DNA of 64,000 bases from Siderastrea siderea (GCA_964030785.1 OZ034969.1:73617762-73681761), one strand, 5' to 3'; counted from the first letter of the stretch, positions 49,201 to 58,316 are shown. Numbers and translations: made by a program. Notes: generated from the sequence alone by a model not told the origin.

Positions 49201-52200
49201 CACGGCGAGAAGAACAAAAGCAGCCTTCAGCGAGACATGTTGCTCATCTGAACCATTATTCCAGTTATTAATGTGCAGCGTCACTTGATCAATAAAGTCA
49301 CGCCCTATTTTCCCGTATGGTACAAGAAAAGCATTCTTTCTCCAAGTGACAATCTCGTTGTAAGCGTCAACTATGTTTGACGCCGATATAATAATTGCAG
49401 TTCCGTCACTTCTCTTTCCCCAGTTGATCGTAGACGGTATATTATTATTAATATTATAATAATAATAATAATAATAATAAGGCCAGGACTTCAAAGAAGA
49501 GACACTTGGCCTACTTTGTGGGTATAGTTATGGGTGTTTTACTTTCTTTTTGTTTCGTTTATTATAGGTGTGTGTGGCGGTCCACTAACTCCCCCATCCG
49601 GGTTCTTTGCATCTCCCAATTACCCTCTGCGCTACCCTAATAATGCCTTTTGTGTTTGGACAATCACTGTCCCGATGGGATCAGAACTCAGGCTTGACTT
49701 TCTCTTCTTCGAAACTGAAAAGTGGTAAGTTGAGAATGTTGATTACTGTTCGAATTTTTAGTCGAGAGAAATCTGCCTTAACCAGGCTCAAAATAAGTCC
49801 AGCAGTGGAATAATATTAACTAATACAATTTTCACACCAATCCAAATGTCAAGAAGCAGTATCAAAACAGCAAATAACACTAACACAGTAAACTTATGAA
49901 TTAACTCGCGCCACGCCAGGTAGAACTGGGATAAGGGTTGTAACAGGCGCGGGATGCGTGCGAAATGGACCAAAAATTGCAGGCTGTAAGCGGGACCCAA
50001 AAAAACCTATTTTAGACTCATTCATACTACGTTATAAGTAAGGAACTGTGGGAAGCGAAATGTGGTTAACAAGCGAGGAGAAATGTTGGCGAAATTTGGA
50101 GAGCACTACTTTTGCAAAGTATTCTGGTAATCATTTCAGAAACGAAACAAAACCAAAGAGCCCTTCAATTCTTTGTTCTCCAAAGTTCATTTTCAAATCA
50201 TGCATGCATCTCTGGTCTGACAGAAAGAAATACTAATAGTTTGTTTGGCGAGATCGTCTGGATAGGTATTTTTCTGAAATTAACAAAAAAATCAGTGACA
50301 CGAGTCCGAAATGCAGAAATAGCTGTAGATAAGGTGCTGGTTAGTCATGTCGATGAACAGTTCTCCCCAACCACAATACAATCATGATTTCAAGTCGGGG
50401 CTGTAGTAGCACGAGCAGGGATGGCGCAGTGGCGAGAGCGCTCGCCTCCCACCAATGTGGCCCGGGTTCGATTCCAGGACTCGGCGTAATATGTGGGTTG
50501 AGTTTGTTGTTGCTTCTCGTCCTTGTTCCGTGAGGTTTTTCTCGGGGTGCTCCGGTTTTCCCCTCTCCTCAAAAACCAACATTTCCAAATTCCAATTCGA
50601 TCTGGATACAGTGGAAGAAGAGCCACCTTGTGGATCCACTGCTAATCCCTATTTATTTATATTTAGTAGAAGAAATAAATGATACGTGCCAGGATACCTT
50701 TAAACACCTTCTGCGTGTTAACCTGAACTCTTTGCCGACTTGTGTTTGCAGCTACGACTACGTAGACATCTATGTAGGCAGGCGGCTGGTTCGTCGATTG
50801 AGTGGAGGAGATGATGACGACGACGATGATGATGATGATGATAAAGATGATTACGATGATGATGACGAGTGTGATGATGACGATGATGTCCATGACAGCC
50901 TTGATGACCTAGATGACATCGATGAAGAGGAAGATGGAAGACCAAAAGTTGTAATCATACGAGGAACAGGAGAGATGATTACGATCGTTTTCAGATCCGA
51001 CCACAGTGTCACCAAGAGGGGATTCTTTGCCAGATACAATGTGGCTGCCTTACCTCCACCAGGTGAGTCATTTACAAAATAATCAGTTGCCACTTTCAAT
51101 TTGATAATGGAAATAACGACGCCATATTGAACTGGCAGTTAACTAGGTTGAATAGGTAAAGTTATTTAGCCTTGATAATCCATTATTTTGTCTACATAAT
51201 TTTTCTAACGTTGGAAGCCGTTATGATCTAACATTGCTCAGTTGATTTTAACAAACAACATGTCAGTTAAAAAGCGCCATGGAAACCATAAAAAAATGAT
51301 ACGACACATGTATATAAACATGATAATGCAGGTTGTATCAACTTGTTTTAATTTACTGTTAGACTAAATCATCGTCTATGTGTTGAATGAGAAGTGTAAC
51401 CAAACAGTTGATTTATTTTAGTTCCTTGTGGAAGTCCTCTGGTCATACCATCAGGGATATTGACATCCCCCGGTTTTCCCAGAAACTATCCAAACAATGC
51501 TGAATGCAGATGGACAATCACTGTGCCACTAGGAATGTCTCTGGACTTGACTCTGTTAGACTAAATCTCTGTTAGACTAAATCATCGTCTATGTGTTGAA
51601 TGAGAAGTGTAACCAACCAGTTGATTTATTTTAGTTCCTTGTGGAAGTCCTCTGGTCATACCATCAGGGATATTGACATCCCCCGGTTTTCCCAGAAACT
51701 ATCCAAACAATGCTGAATGCAGATGGACAATCACTGTGCCACTAGGAATGTCTCTGGACTTGACATTCCGAACGTTCGAAACTGAGCGGTGGTAAGTTAA
51801 AGGAATGTGTTTTTTTTTTACATATAAATTGCATATAAATCTCTCAAGAGTAAAGGACGATGTTCATTATTGCAAAATTTATTTCATCATTCATTTTCAT
51901 AATCTACCCATTGAATGAGGAAAAAAGAGAGACAGTACAGATGACGTGAAACGTGTCAAGTCGTGCCAGTCGTGCCGTAACTCCTAAAAAATTGGGATCA
52001 TGTTTCGTCTGGAGTATTGAACTTTCCAACTAAAGACGGATTATTGAAATGAATTATGAGCACAAATTCGCAATAAATAACTTCATATGTTCCCCATAGA
52101 AAAACCTCTTGACCTGTTATTAATCCCACACTATACCAAAAATGTATTTCCGTTTGACCTAAAGCTAAGTTGCACCAGGCACGGCTTCGTATCAATTCAG

Positions 52201-52797
52201 TTATCACAGATAACAACCAAAGTGGATGTACACGACTGTTTCAAGAAAAAAGAGAACGAAACTGCATTTAAGTAAACAACAAAAGCAAACAAACAAACAA
52301 ACAAACCAATCTAGTAATGTACTTCTCTTTGGAATTCAATGACACTGCCTTACATGTAGCTTGTTCGTCTCCAAACTCTTTTCAGCCGTGATTACTTCCA
52401 AATACTTCAGGGATGGCGTGCGGTACTGCGTTTGAGTGGTGTGTACGGTCGCGATGATGACGTCGATGACCATGATGACGATGATAAATGTGACGATGAT
52501 GACGACGATGATGATGACGATTGTGACGAGGATGGTGAGAGCGGTGATGGTGAGGACGGTGATGGTGATGGTGATGGTGAGGATGGTGATAGGCCTCGCT
52601 ATAAATGGCAAAGTATATTTGGCCGGTTTGGAGGAGCCGCAGGGCGCTTCTTTGGTCACATGAAGAGAAATTACTTCGGTTCCCAGTGTGTCAAAAGAGT
52701 GTACATTAGGGGAACAGGCGAGCTGATAACCATCATTTTTAGATCCGATCGCCGTAGGACCAGGAGGGGCTTTGATGCTGTGTATCGTGTGTCATAA
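36813..52797 (+). CDS. Gene P: secreted Ly6/uPAR - Thr/Pro stalk - CUB - CUB protein with Asp-rich CUB insertions
   Basis: Seven-exon model: 36813-36854, 39431-39506, 45123-45596, 49568-49724, 50752-51062, 51635-51791, 52386-52797, joining to 1629 nt and 542 aa with no internal stop. Every junction is GT-AG and the phases agree (0,1,1,2,1,2). Residues 1-36 are a signal peptide split over exons 1-2; a second Met at residue 6 (MKTILVSLT) may be the real start. Residues 40-134 are a Ly6/uPAR domain with 12 Cys ending CCNTPLCN. Residues 135-197 are a Thr/Pro repeat stalk, probably O-glycosylated. CUB1 spans about 199-353 and CUB2 355-541, each with a long Asp-rich insertion. There is no transmembrane helix or GPI-type tail, so secretion is expected. 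A TATA box lies 85 bp before the ATG. The gene is paralogous to genes A and C and lies head to head with A. Function is not known; an acidic, calcium-binding matrix role is inference. Confidence 0.85.
38810..39322. mobile_element. pogo/Tigger-like MITE in intron 1 of gene P
   Basis: Terminal inverted repeats CAGTCGAAGCTCTC and (reverse) CAGTTGAAGCTCTC are bounded by TA on each side (38808-38809 and 39323-39324). Internal GGTCGCTTACGAGA motifs recur in both orientations. 513 bp, non-coding. It ends 108 bp before gene P exon 2. Confidence 0.75.
39431..39506 (+). CDS. Gene P exon 2: second half of signal peptide and mature N-terminus
   Basis: Acceptor TTTGGCAG, 76 nt, donor CAAG|GTAT (phase 1). 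It encodes [13 protein letters not shown] and then a short linker ending QPQEQ. The hydrophobic stretch continues that of exon 1, with likely cleavage after the Ala-Arg-Ala region. The homologous exons of A (94 nt) and C (109 nt) have the same phases and also end in Gln-rich residues before CAAG. Confidence 0.8.
39999..40061. repeat. (AAT)n microsatellite in intron 2 of gene P
   Basis: About 20 AAT units. Confidence 0.95.
42120..44383. mobile_element. Second foldback element, 0.56-kb inverted arms, in intron 2 of gene P
   Basis: Arms 42120-42676 and 43824-44383 pair in inverted orientation, each beginning CTTAAGAGGCTCTGACTG. The loop 42677-43823 has no convincing coding frame. The short similar open frames at 42336-42560 (+) and 43938-44147 (-) are the two arms read in mirror image. 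No clear target duplication was found at these ends, so the true ends may be farther out. Confidence 0.75.
44593..44714. repeat. (AAT)n/(ATT)n hairpin-forming and (TTG)n repeats in intron 2 of gene P
   Basis: AAT units run into ATT units, so the tract is partly self-complementary, and then into TTG units. Confidence 0.9.
45123..45596 (+). CDS. Gene P exon 3: Ly6/uPAR three-finger domain plus Thr/Pro-rich stalk
   Basis: Acceptor TTCTTTCACCAG, donor CACCAG|GTAAAG, phase 1 at both ends. It starts [11 protein letters not shown] and holds 12 cysteines with the Ly6 ending CCNTPLCN, several N-glycosylation sequons, then about 60 residues of PPTTT-type repeats. The whole Ly6 domain lies in one exon, as in gene C. 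The stalk is absent from gene C. The repetitive ACGACT/ACC coding tract is likely length-polymorphic. Confidence 0.88.
46201..46292. repeat. (AAT)n microsatellite at the 3' end of the retrotransposon
   Basis: AAT array with a few ACA interruptions bordering the A-rich 3' end of the element. Confidence 0.92.
46295..49480 (-). mobile_element. REL-type non-LTR retrotransposon inserted in an AAT microsatellite
   Basis: The coding region is followed by about 315 nt of 3' UTR ending in an A-rich tail near 46300. AAT/ATT repeats flank both sides (46201-46292 and 49447-49480). Elements of the Dong group are known to target TAA repeats, so the flanks fit a target preference. With repeats on both sides the exact ends and any target duplication cannot be fixed. 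Confidence 0.7.
46615..49494 (-). CDS. Non-LTR retrotransposon protein: reverse transcriptase plus restriction-like endonuclease
   Basis: 959 codons open from within an AAT repeat; the Tyr/Asn-rich first 19 residues come from the repeat and are probably not native. Reverse transcriptase motifs: [14 protein letters not shown] near residue 366, [12 protein letters not shown] near 420, and [10 protein letters not shown] near 453 (FADD catalytic box). The C-terminal part has a C-x-C-x7-H-x4-C knuckle ([15 protein letters not shown], near 743) and then ARLDIHA and FFDVRV near 811-830, the pattern of the restriction-like endonuclease of R2/R4/Dong-type elements. It lies antisense in intron 3 of gene P. 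The frame has no stops, so the insertion may be young. Confidence 0.85.
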   Translation of the reverse strand: MKSWPYYYYYYYYNINNNIPSTINWGKRSDGTAIIISASNIVDAYNEIVTWRKNAFLVPYGKIGRDFIDQVTLHINNWNNGSDEQHVSLKAAFVLLAVGLQKPGPKSKAKDHADALSKRLVLWKEGEIHNLLREGRIIQGRIGKSKMSDPPDKSKVFAKLVLEGQINAALRFVSETSSGGVLGLTDDVMAQLKEKHPDPKPAKLGSLLFGPIDDAIPESLYSEINGEMVRQAALRTKGSGGPSGIDANGFRRMMASKSFKQSSSKLCDAIATMTKILCTHFIDPSTIEAVVASRLIPLDKGEGEVRPIGVGEVLRRIMGKCVMNVAKNDVVGVSGSLQLCAGQKSGSEAAIHAMHTIFESDETDAVLLIDASNAFNSLNRAAALHNVRVLCPIIAVYAINTYRLSSRLFITGGQEIPSAEGTTQGDPLAMGLYALSMQPLITGLQGACEIKQCWFADDASGAGSVSDIKKWWDTLSTIGPDFGYFPKAKKCWVITKPDKEDLVKEAFKETAVNVTTQGQKHLGAAIGSREYVEDYVSDKVSNWISEVTRLAKFAAVQPQACYAAYTFGLKHRWTYFIRTIPDIQDLLEPLENAISRILIPALTDRQCSQLDREILSLPVRLGGLGLGNPCDDAQREYVSSVKVTTPLVAQIVSQAHQLPDPSLITSAQQEVREKRAKDNENKANGIKEVASQKTQRTLELAAEKGSSAWLTVLPLKELGFNLNKRQFKDGVKLRYDWPIDDIPSSCVCGELFDVDHAMICKRGGFVIQRHNELRDLEAELINLVCSDVVTEPVLQDVSGEQLTRGSNTARDARLDIHARGFWEPQQSAFFDVRVCHPNAESYRDLEPQQIYRIHENEKKRQYASRVVDIEQGTFTPLVFTTTGGMGKECRMFHSRLAELIAIKKGEDYAKTISWIRARTSFALLRSALICLRGSRTVKRVSWDLKNSDIEIEATEGAIR
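49568..49724 (+). CDS. Gene P exon 4: N-terminal half of CUB1
   Basis: 157 nt, acceptor ATTATAG, donor AGTG|GTAAGT. It encodes [18 protein letters not shown] and on to FFETEK plus the first two bases of a Cys codon. Cys1, the G-x-x-x-SPNYP-x-YPNN motif, Cys2 and the acidic residue before Cys3 are canonical CUB features. It lies just downstream of the retrotransposon in intron 3. Confidence 0.88.
50414..50650 (+). mobile_element. tRNA-derived SINE in intron 4 of gene P
   Basis: The head resembles a tRNA gene with box A TGGCGCAGTGG at 50422-50432 and box B GGTTCGATTCC at 50465-50475, spaced as in RNA polymerase III promoters. It continues into a non-tRNA body (CTCCGGTTTTCCCCTCTCC, then AAAAACCAACATTTCC). 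It lies about 100 bp before the acceptor of gene P exon 5. Confidence 0.75.
50752..51062 (+). CDS. Gene P exon 5: C-terminal half of CUB1 with Asp-rich insertion
   Basis: 311 nt, acceptor TGTGTTTGCAG, donor CCAG|GTGAGT. It completes Cys3 and reads [19 protein letters not shown], then about 45 residues dominated by Asp/Glu (50809-50940) with one central Cys in the context [10 protein letters not shown]. It then resumes the CUB fold: [16 protein letters not shown] and GFFARYNV. The acidic codons are mainly GAT/GAC. Residues expected for a calcium-binding CUB (acidic residue before Cys3, YDY Asp, FRSD Asp) are present. Confidence 0.88.
51422..51568 (+). pseudogene. Broken upstream copy of gene P exon 6
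   Basis: The acceptor and the first roughly 130 nt match the copy at 51635 almost exactly, offset by 213 bp. The copy then runs into CTGTTAGACTAAAT, which gives an in-frame TAA and no splice donor. The duplicated unit starts in the preceding intron near 51356. If included in a transcript it would stop translation after the first half of CUB2. It could also be an assembly artefact. Confidence 0.75.
51635..51791 (+). CDS. Gene P exon 6: N-terminal half of CUB2
   Basis: 157 nt, the same length as exon 4. Acceptor TTTATTTTAG, donor GGTG|GTAAGT. It encodes [20 protein letters not shown] and on to FRTFETER plus part of Cys3. It is the intact copy of a 213-bp tandem duplication; the upstream copy at 51422 lacks a donor. 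Confidence 0.87.
52386..52797 (+). CDS. Gene P exon 7: C-terminal half of CUB2 with very long acidic insertion and stop
   Basis: Acceptor CTCTTTTCAG; 137 codons including TAA at 52795-52797. It reads [19 protein letters not shown], a long Asp-rich then Asp-Gly-rich tract (about 52453-52590) with cysteines inside, then a Gly/Phe/Arg-rich stretch, then [17 protein letters not shown] and GFDAVYRVS. The stop codon sits exactly where gene A has CAA before its donor, and a GT donor (TAAG|GTAACT) still follows. Confidence 0.85.
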
Positions 52798-53404
52798 GGT
52801 AACTTGTTTTGGTAGTAAGTTGTCTCCTCGTTTCATTTGCGTACTTTAAAAATCGTGCTTTCTACAAGACTGAGGAAATTCTTAATTCTCTTATCATTTA
52901 ACATGGTGGCAATTTTTTAATATCTCAACAAATGTTAAAAATATTTTCTCCGACAAAAAAGGAGAATTCTGAAATTCTGAAAATTATATTTGGTCAAAAC
53001 GAAAATTCTGAAGCCGGTGTTAAGACTGGTATTGTAGCATTCTAGTGCAAATGCAACTACGTTTTTTAAACCGAGAGTCATCAGTCCTCAATACCGGAAA
53101 GCCTTAAAGATGCTCCTAAATGCACTTCAATCTGGAGGTCCTCAGTGTCTGCGATCCGACTAAATCAGTGCATTTTTCGCTCTACGATAAAATGAATTTG
53201 ATATAAGAATCAATCAGTTCCAGGTCTTTGTCTTTTGTATGCGTCAATGTATTTTTCAAGATCTCCCATTTTCACGTAATTCCTTTTTTGAGAATTTAAA
53301 AACGGTTTGCTTTGTTGACAAGGGATGTGTCTTCACTGTTCCCGGGCACCCTTTTAAAATTGCCACCTTTACATTGAATTGACAGTATACTCTCTTTATT
53401 TCAG

Positions 53405-53663
53405 CGCCGTATTCGCGGGGATGAGCCATATGTGCTCGACTGCAGTAGTAAAGAAGAGAAGTGTAACTGTACAAGCGTGAGGAGTGATAAAAATAGTTTC
53501 CAGTTTGTATAACAGTACTGTTATTAGATATTTTGTTTGTTCCACCGTTATCGGGTGTAGATGAAACTATAACGAAACGGGCAATTGAAGAAATGCTTAA
53601 AACAAACACAATACATGGATTAATGTCTATTTTTCCGTTTCACTTTCCCGGTCTGCCAATAAA
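53405..53663 (+). other. Probable 3' UTR exon and polyA signal of gene P
   Basis: A strong acceptor (TCTCTTTATTTCAG, ending at 53404) and AATAAA at 53658-53663 suggest that the donor after the gene P stop is spliced to this exon. In phase 1 it would read APYSRG and stop, a short tail like those of A and C, which suggests it once was coding. Intron 52799-53404 and the exact cleavage site are unproven. Confidence 0.4.
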
Positions 53664-55455
53664 GCCGTTTTTTTTTGTTCTTTCATATCATTCTTTGGAG
53701 GCCTTGTAGCATTGATGGTACAACATATCCCCCCTCCCCCCCCCCCAAAACAGAAACATCAAAGGTAATGCATTGATGTATTCTATGCACTAGTTAAACA
53801 ATGTGAATAATTTTTCTTTCAAGAATAAAGGAAAATAATATAAACGAGACAAAAGCGACATGCATTACCTTTTCTTCGGAATGACACTGGGTAGAGAATA
53901 GTAAGACTAGCACCTTCACAGAACCGTCCATGGCTACAAAAAACTTAGGGCTGCTGGAATGACTCTCATCCGTACAACATTGACAGACCATGTTTCCAGA
54001 AGCCCAACCTTCCCCTTCCAGTAAAATGACTCAGGACACGGACAATTGTTGGCATCGGCCCGTCTCTGGCAAATTGAAAATGAAAGCAGTCACTTTCAAC
54101 ACGTTGACCTGACATGAGTGTGTATAGCGATCAAAACTTGACAGCAGACGCAGACAGCTGTTTTGCCCCTATTGGGCGCTCGTCAGCGCGCCAAACTCCA
54201 ACCTGGATGAAGAGGCCCCTGAGTGTCATTTTGTTTTGGCTAAGGCGCCCTAGCGAGTCCTGTTACCATGGTGACCATGTTTTGACAGACTGGTTTGTTT
54301 TGAGCTTCAATTTTATGGCAATAAATTGATTTCAATTTTTAGTCGTAGCTTGTAGACTTTTATTAGTTTTAATTACGTTTGACTCAATTTTGACCGGTTC
54401 ACGTTTTTCTACGTTTGTAGATAGAGATTTGGAAGTAATATACACCCTCCAAGTTACATTGTTATTGGCGCTTGAAGGGGCGAAATCAATCGCCCCTCCC
54501 CTTACAGACGCAGGAACTATAATACTTACGAATAGGGTTAACGGAGCCAAGAGTCTTTCATGCATCTGTAGATCATGGACAGGGACCTATCACTACTACG
54601 CACGATGTATCTTCGTTAGTTTCTAATACAATCTATCAGGCAGCCTGACAATCTACTGTAGATTTCAACGTCGTTATTCTACGAAGCCGTCGTACATAAT
54701 TTTACTTTTTGATGAGAGCCTAATGAGAACTGTTATCTTACATGTAAATCGCCTAACAAGTAAAAATTCTTGCATACATGGAGCAAACCGCTTGAACGCA
54801 AAAATGTAAGAATTTGATTTCTGAGCATGTTTGTTTTCAACGAAATCACCTTAAGCTGATTTTGCAAGGAACTTCGCCATGAACATGCGAATCATATATA
54901 TGTACCTCTACTGTAGTTAAGGAAGCGTGTTTTCTTTAGGTTTCAAAAAAACTGTTTGATAGCTTAAAAGCAAGCAAATGAATCGCTTTTTGAAACTCTC
55001 CATAGCCAGTTTATACCAACTTCAACAGAGCAGTGGATTAAATGAATGCAACTTGACGTTTTCGCCATCAGCGGTTTCCGTTGAAAGTTTAATGTTTGAA
55101 AGAAAAAGCGTGGACTTTGACCTACTGATATTGAGCCCTATCAGCTTTATCCATTTCTCTTTTTGTTGTTTGTACATCGCATTTATCCATTGGTACAGCA
55201 GGATGTCATTTAGCATTTTAAGAATAATAAACTTGACACTCTGCCTGACAACTGATAGTTTGTAGTCTTGATTTATAACGACACTTCGCTATTTACAAAA
55301 AACTGTCAGAGTACTTCAGTTACAAAATGAATAGAATACACAAAGTAAATAACCGTAAAACTTTTAACTTATTAACTTAAAAATTTACAGCTGTCTATTC
55401 GCATTTTTCTGGAATTGGGAAGAAAATCTGAAAGGTCGTATCCTTTAGCTTGCTG

Positions 55456-55486
<31 letters not shown>

Positions 55487-55605
55487 CTGTTTTTTAAAAT
55501 CAGTGGTTGATAATATACCGACAGGGTGAAATAAGAATGTTTAGGTTAGTTTCTTCTATACATTAGCTGTTATTGCATTTGATATGTTCATTACAAAAGC
55601 GTATA
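53664..55605. other. Intergenic, no recognisable gene
   Basis: Contains a poly-C tract near 53732-53747 and a TTG repeat; short frames (for example 54978-55265) have no domain features. Confidence 0.5.
55453..55486. repeat. (TTG)n microsatellite
   Basis: About 11 TTG units in the 3' flank of the receptor gene. Confidence 0.92.
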
Positions 55606-56529
55606 TTAAATCCTTCGAAAAAAAAGTTTCAATGAGGTGGAATATTCCTCAAAGCGAAGTGCAAGAGTAATCGGCCCAAAAACGCCCGGTAAAAACAATA
55701 GTGAAATGGAAAATCGTTGCAGGAAAAATCCCACATCGGTTGTTAAGGATTTCTTGAATGTAATTTCAATGACTTTCACAGCACACCAAGGTGAAATGCA
55801 CAAGGACATCGGTACCATAAAAAGAGAAACAACAGTTAAATATTTCCTTGCTGATCGTGTAGTTCGTTTTCTACGAAGCTCTAACTGTTCTGTGGATTGA
55901 GGAGTTTCTCCGCTGACAACTCTGTTTCTATTCTTGATATTCCAATAAGTAACACACACCAGGAAAAATATGACCAACATGGGCGCTGAAATAAACAAAT
56001 GAATGTAAACCGTGTAGAATACAATTTCTTTTATCCCAGTAAATTGAAAACAAGCAAAAACCAAGGCGAATGATTGTGTCAATAATAAGGTGATCAGCAC
56101 TTTAGCTTTTGTCATTATCCGGCGATGAAAATGGGGAAAAATGAACGCAGAACTCCTTTCAACCGTCACTAACAGTGCTACATTCACGTTGGACTGCGCA
56201 AAGAAAGTATGTGTTACGGACAAATAGCTTGGAAATGGGAGCGTTTTCTCGGTGATTTGCAGACCGCGTAAGATTTCAGCGATTCCAAAATAAGGTAGAA
56301 AAAATACGACAGCGAAGAGGTTAATGTAGAAAAGGGAGTTGTGAATCTTATTGATCACTTTGTTCAATCGACGAGGGTTCCTTGCTGTTGCCACGATCAA
56401 AACAATGTTTGCCACAAAAATCGTTGCTGAAAGAGCAAGCGAGAAGAATCCATTAGCCAGGAACGCGATATTCTTCAATTTCCTTAAATTGTATTTGTCT
56501 TCCTCTGAGTCTGAAGTGAAGTTGCCCAT
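55606..56529 (-). CDS. Class A (rhodopsin-like) G protein-coupled receptor, intronless
   Basis: The start MGNFTSDSEEDKYN at 56529 is preferred over an upstream in-frame ATG at 56586, because it gives a short N-terminus with an NFTS glycosylation site just before TM1; 307 aa. Seven hydrophobic segments are visible. TM1 has ANIVLIVATA. The end of TM3 has ERS in place of DRY. Loop 3 is basic (LRRKRTTRSARKY), TM6 holds ISPWCAVKV, and TM7 ends PITLALRFEEY, lacking a recognisable NPxxY. Small intronless receptors of this kind form large lineage-specific sets in anthozoans. The ligand cannot be predicted. The frame is intact, so it is probably functional. Confidence 0.8.
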   Translation of the reverse strand: MGNFTSDSEEDKYNLRKLKNIAFLANGFFSLALSATIFVANIVLIVATARNPRRLNKVINKIHNSLFYINLFAVVFFLPYFGIAEILRGLQITEKTLPFPSYLSVTHTFFAQSNVNVALLVTVERSSAFIFPHFHRRIMTKAKVLITLLLTQSFALVFACFQFTGIKEIVFYTVYIHLFISAPMLVIFFLVCVTYWNIKNRNRVVSGETPQSTEQLELRRKRTTRSARKYLTVVSLFMVPMSLCISPWCAVKVIEITFKKSLTTDVGFFLQRFSISLLFLPGVFGPITLALRFEEYSTSLKLFFRRI

Positions 56530-58225
56530 TCTTCTAAAAGCGATGCCGCAAGTTTCTAACCTGCTTTTACAATAGCGGCAAAACAAGAAAGCAAAGGTCT
56601 AGTGTAAGTCCATGGTCATGAATGCTACTGCTGAGTAAAACACGACTTTTATCGCGGTCTGTTTATTGGCTTCGGGAAAATAGCCATAAGAATCAATTGG
56701 CGAACTGTTTGCTGATGAGACTCTAAGCCAATCAGGTTTAACCTATGAAAGAGATGATTATCGCTGTGTTTTAGCAGAAAACAAGGTGATGTCGCATTAA
56801 AGACAAGTCATTTACACTTTAATTTCCTGAGTCACACCCCACTTTAAAAATGTACTTCCAGTAATTCCCTGAATCAAATCCTGAATCGACAGAATTCTTC
56901 ACTTCAAATCAAAGATGCCAATCAATGCTAAATCTGTATGTGAAATTAATTGTTTTTAACAAATATTTTAAAACAACCTATTGCAGTCTTTGGAAAACGT
57001 GCTTTCAAAATCAATAAGAGGCAGATGGAAATTGCAAAGCGACACAGACTAACAATATGTTGACATTGTTCATATACCTTGCGTGCAGCTCTTATCATTT
57101 TATTTAAACGAACCTCTTCTAAACATACGAAACCCACGCATAGCATGAACAGATTACGTGCTGACGTTGCAGAAAAGAAAATTGTGTCGTTTTTTTTTTC
57201 ACATTTTTACATTTTTCAAGTGGAATTAAATACTCATAATTCCTTCATACTTTACCGACCTATGGAGTAATTAACAGTTTTTAAGTTTTATTGCTTAGGG
57301 AGAATTTTCGGATTGTCAATATTCGCTAAATAATTTCGCTAAATTTCGTTTTTTACTGACTCGGTTGCGAATGCAATTATCTATCACCTGCATATGACTC
57401 ACAGTGTTATCACATTCGTCCTAGTCATGCGATTGTCGTGAAGTGACAACTTACTTTAGTGATCTTTTCCCCCAAAGGTTTATAGCAATTGGACAGCCTT
57501 TTAAATATTATTAACAGTTTTCATGACTTCTTTGGACAAATTTTAATAGTTAGTGATAGATAATAACATAAACGATTTTACATCAAATTGCTGAATCCCT
57601 AGATTCCTGATGTATACAACCGACCATTAACCATCAACCAAACAGCGGAGGTTCATTTTCTGCCAAAATAAAAATATACCCTGAAAAATGCAGCCTCGAG
57701 CAAGCACGCGCTGATTGACGTAACGTGGTCCATGCAATGAAAAAAGTGAGGCCTTGTTAAGTTACTGCCTTCTTCTACCTTCCCCAGCCTTCTCCTCCTT
57801 CCCTTGCTTGCCTTCTTTAGGCATTCATTAATATGTAAATTAGCGGTGTATTACGCGTCATTTTTCTGAAATAGAAACAATAAAAACTATAGGTTCGGAA
57901 TTGACTTTTGTTAGTGAACACTGTTTTCAAAACAAAAGCGCAGATTCCATTGAAAGCATCATTATTTCTTGGGTTTCCTCATAGTCAATCGCCGTGGTTA
58001 CACGAAGCAACTTTACCCAGCTAGGTAAATACGAGGTTTCCCTGGGGAGAGTGGCATTTTCCTGTGTAAGCGATTTTTCCTCGGGAAAATTTAGTACCCA
58101 GGATAGTTTTCGTCATCAAGTGACGAATTCAAGTGATTTTCAAATTCTCTGTCCTTTAACCGTTTTTTTGTGCTTTGACATGCTCGAGTGACATTGCATA
58201 TGGTTGTTTTTCAATAGTTCAGAGA

Positions 58226-58316
58226 ATTAAATTCGACGTCTAAAACGGACTGTGACATAATGTCGACCTATAGACGAATTTAATGTGAATTAAATTCGTC
58301 TGAATTAAATTCGACG
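58226..58316. repeat. Cluster of GAATTAAATTCG palindromic motifs
   Basis: Several copies of GAATTAAATTCG(ACGT) in both phases directly left of the palindromic element, whose target site TATAAAC follows the last copy. Probably the remains of an older small repeat. Confidence 0.5.

Noticed and set aside
50414..50482. Possible tRNA gene
   Set aside because: Boxes A and B are present, but the region runs into a SINE body and the stems do not form a clean tRNA; called a SINE.
50663..50945. Minus-strand frames with His and Ile/Val runs
   Set aside because: Antisense shadows of the Asp-coding part of gene P exon 5.
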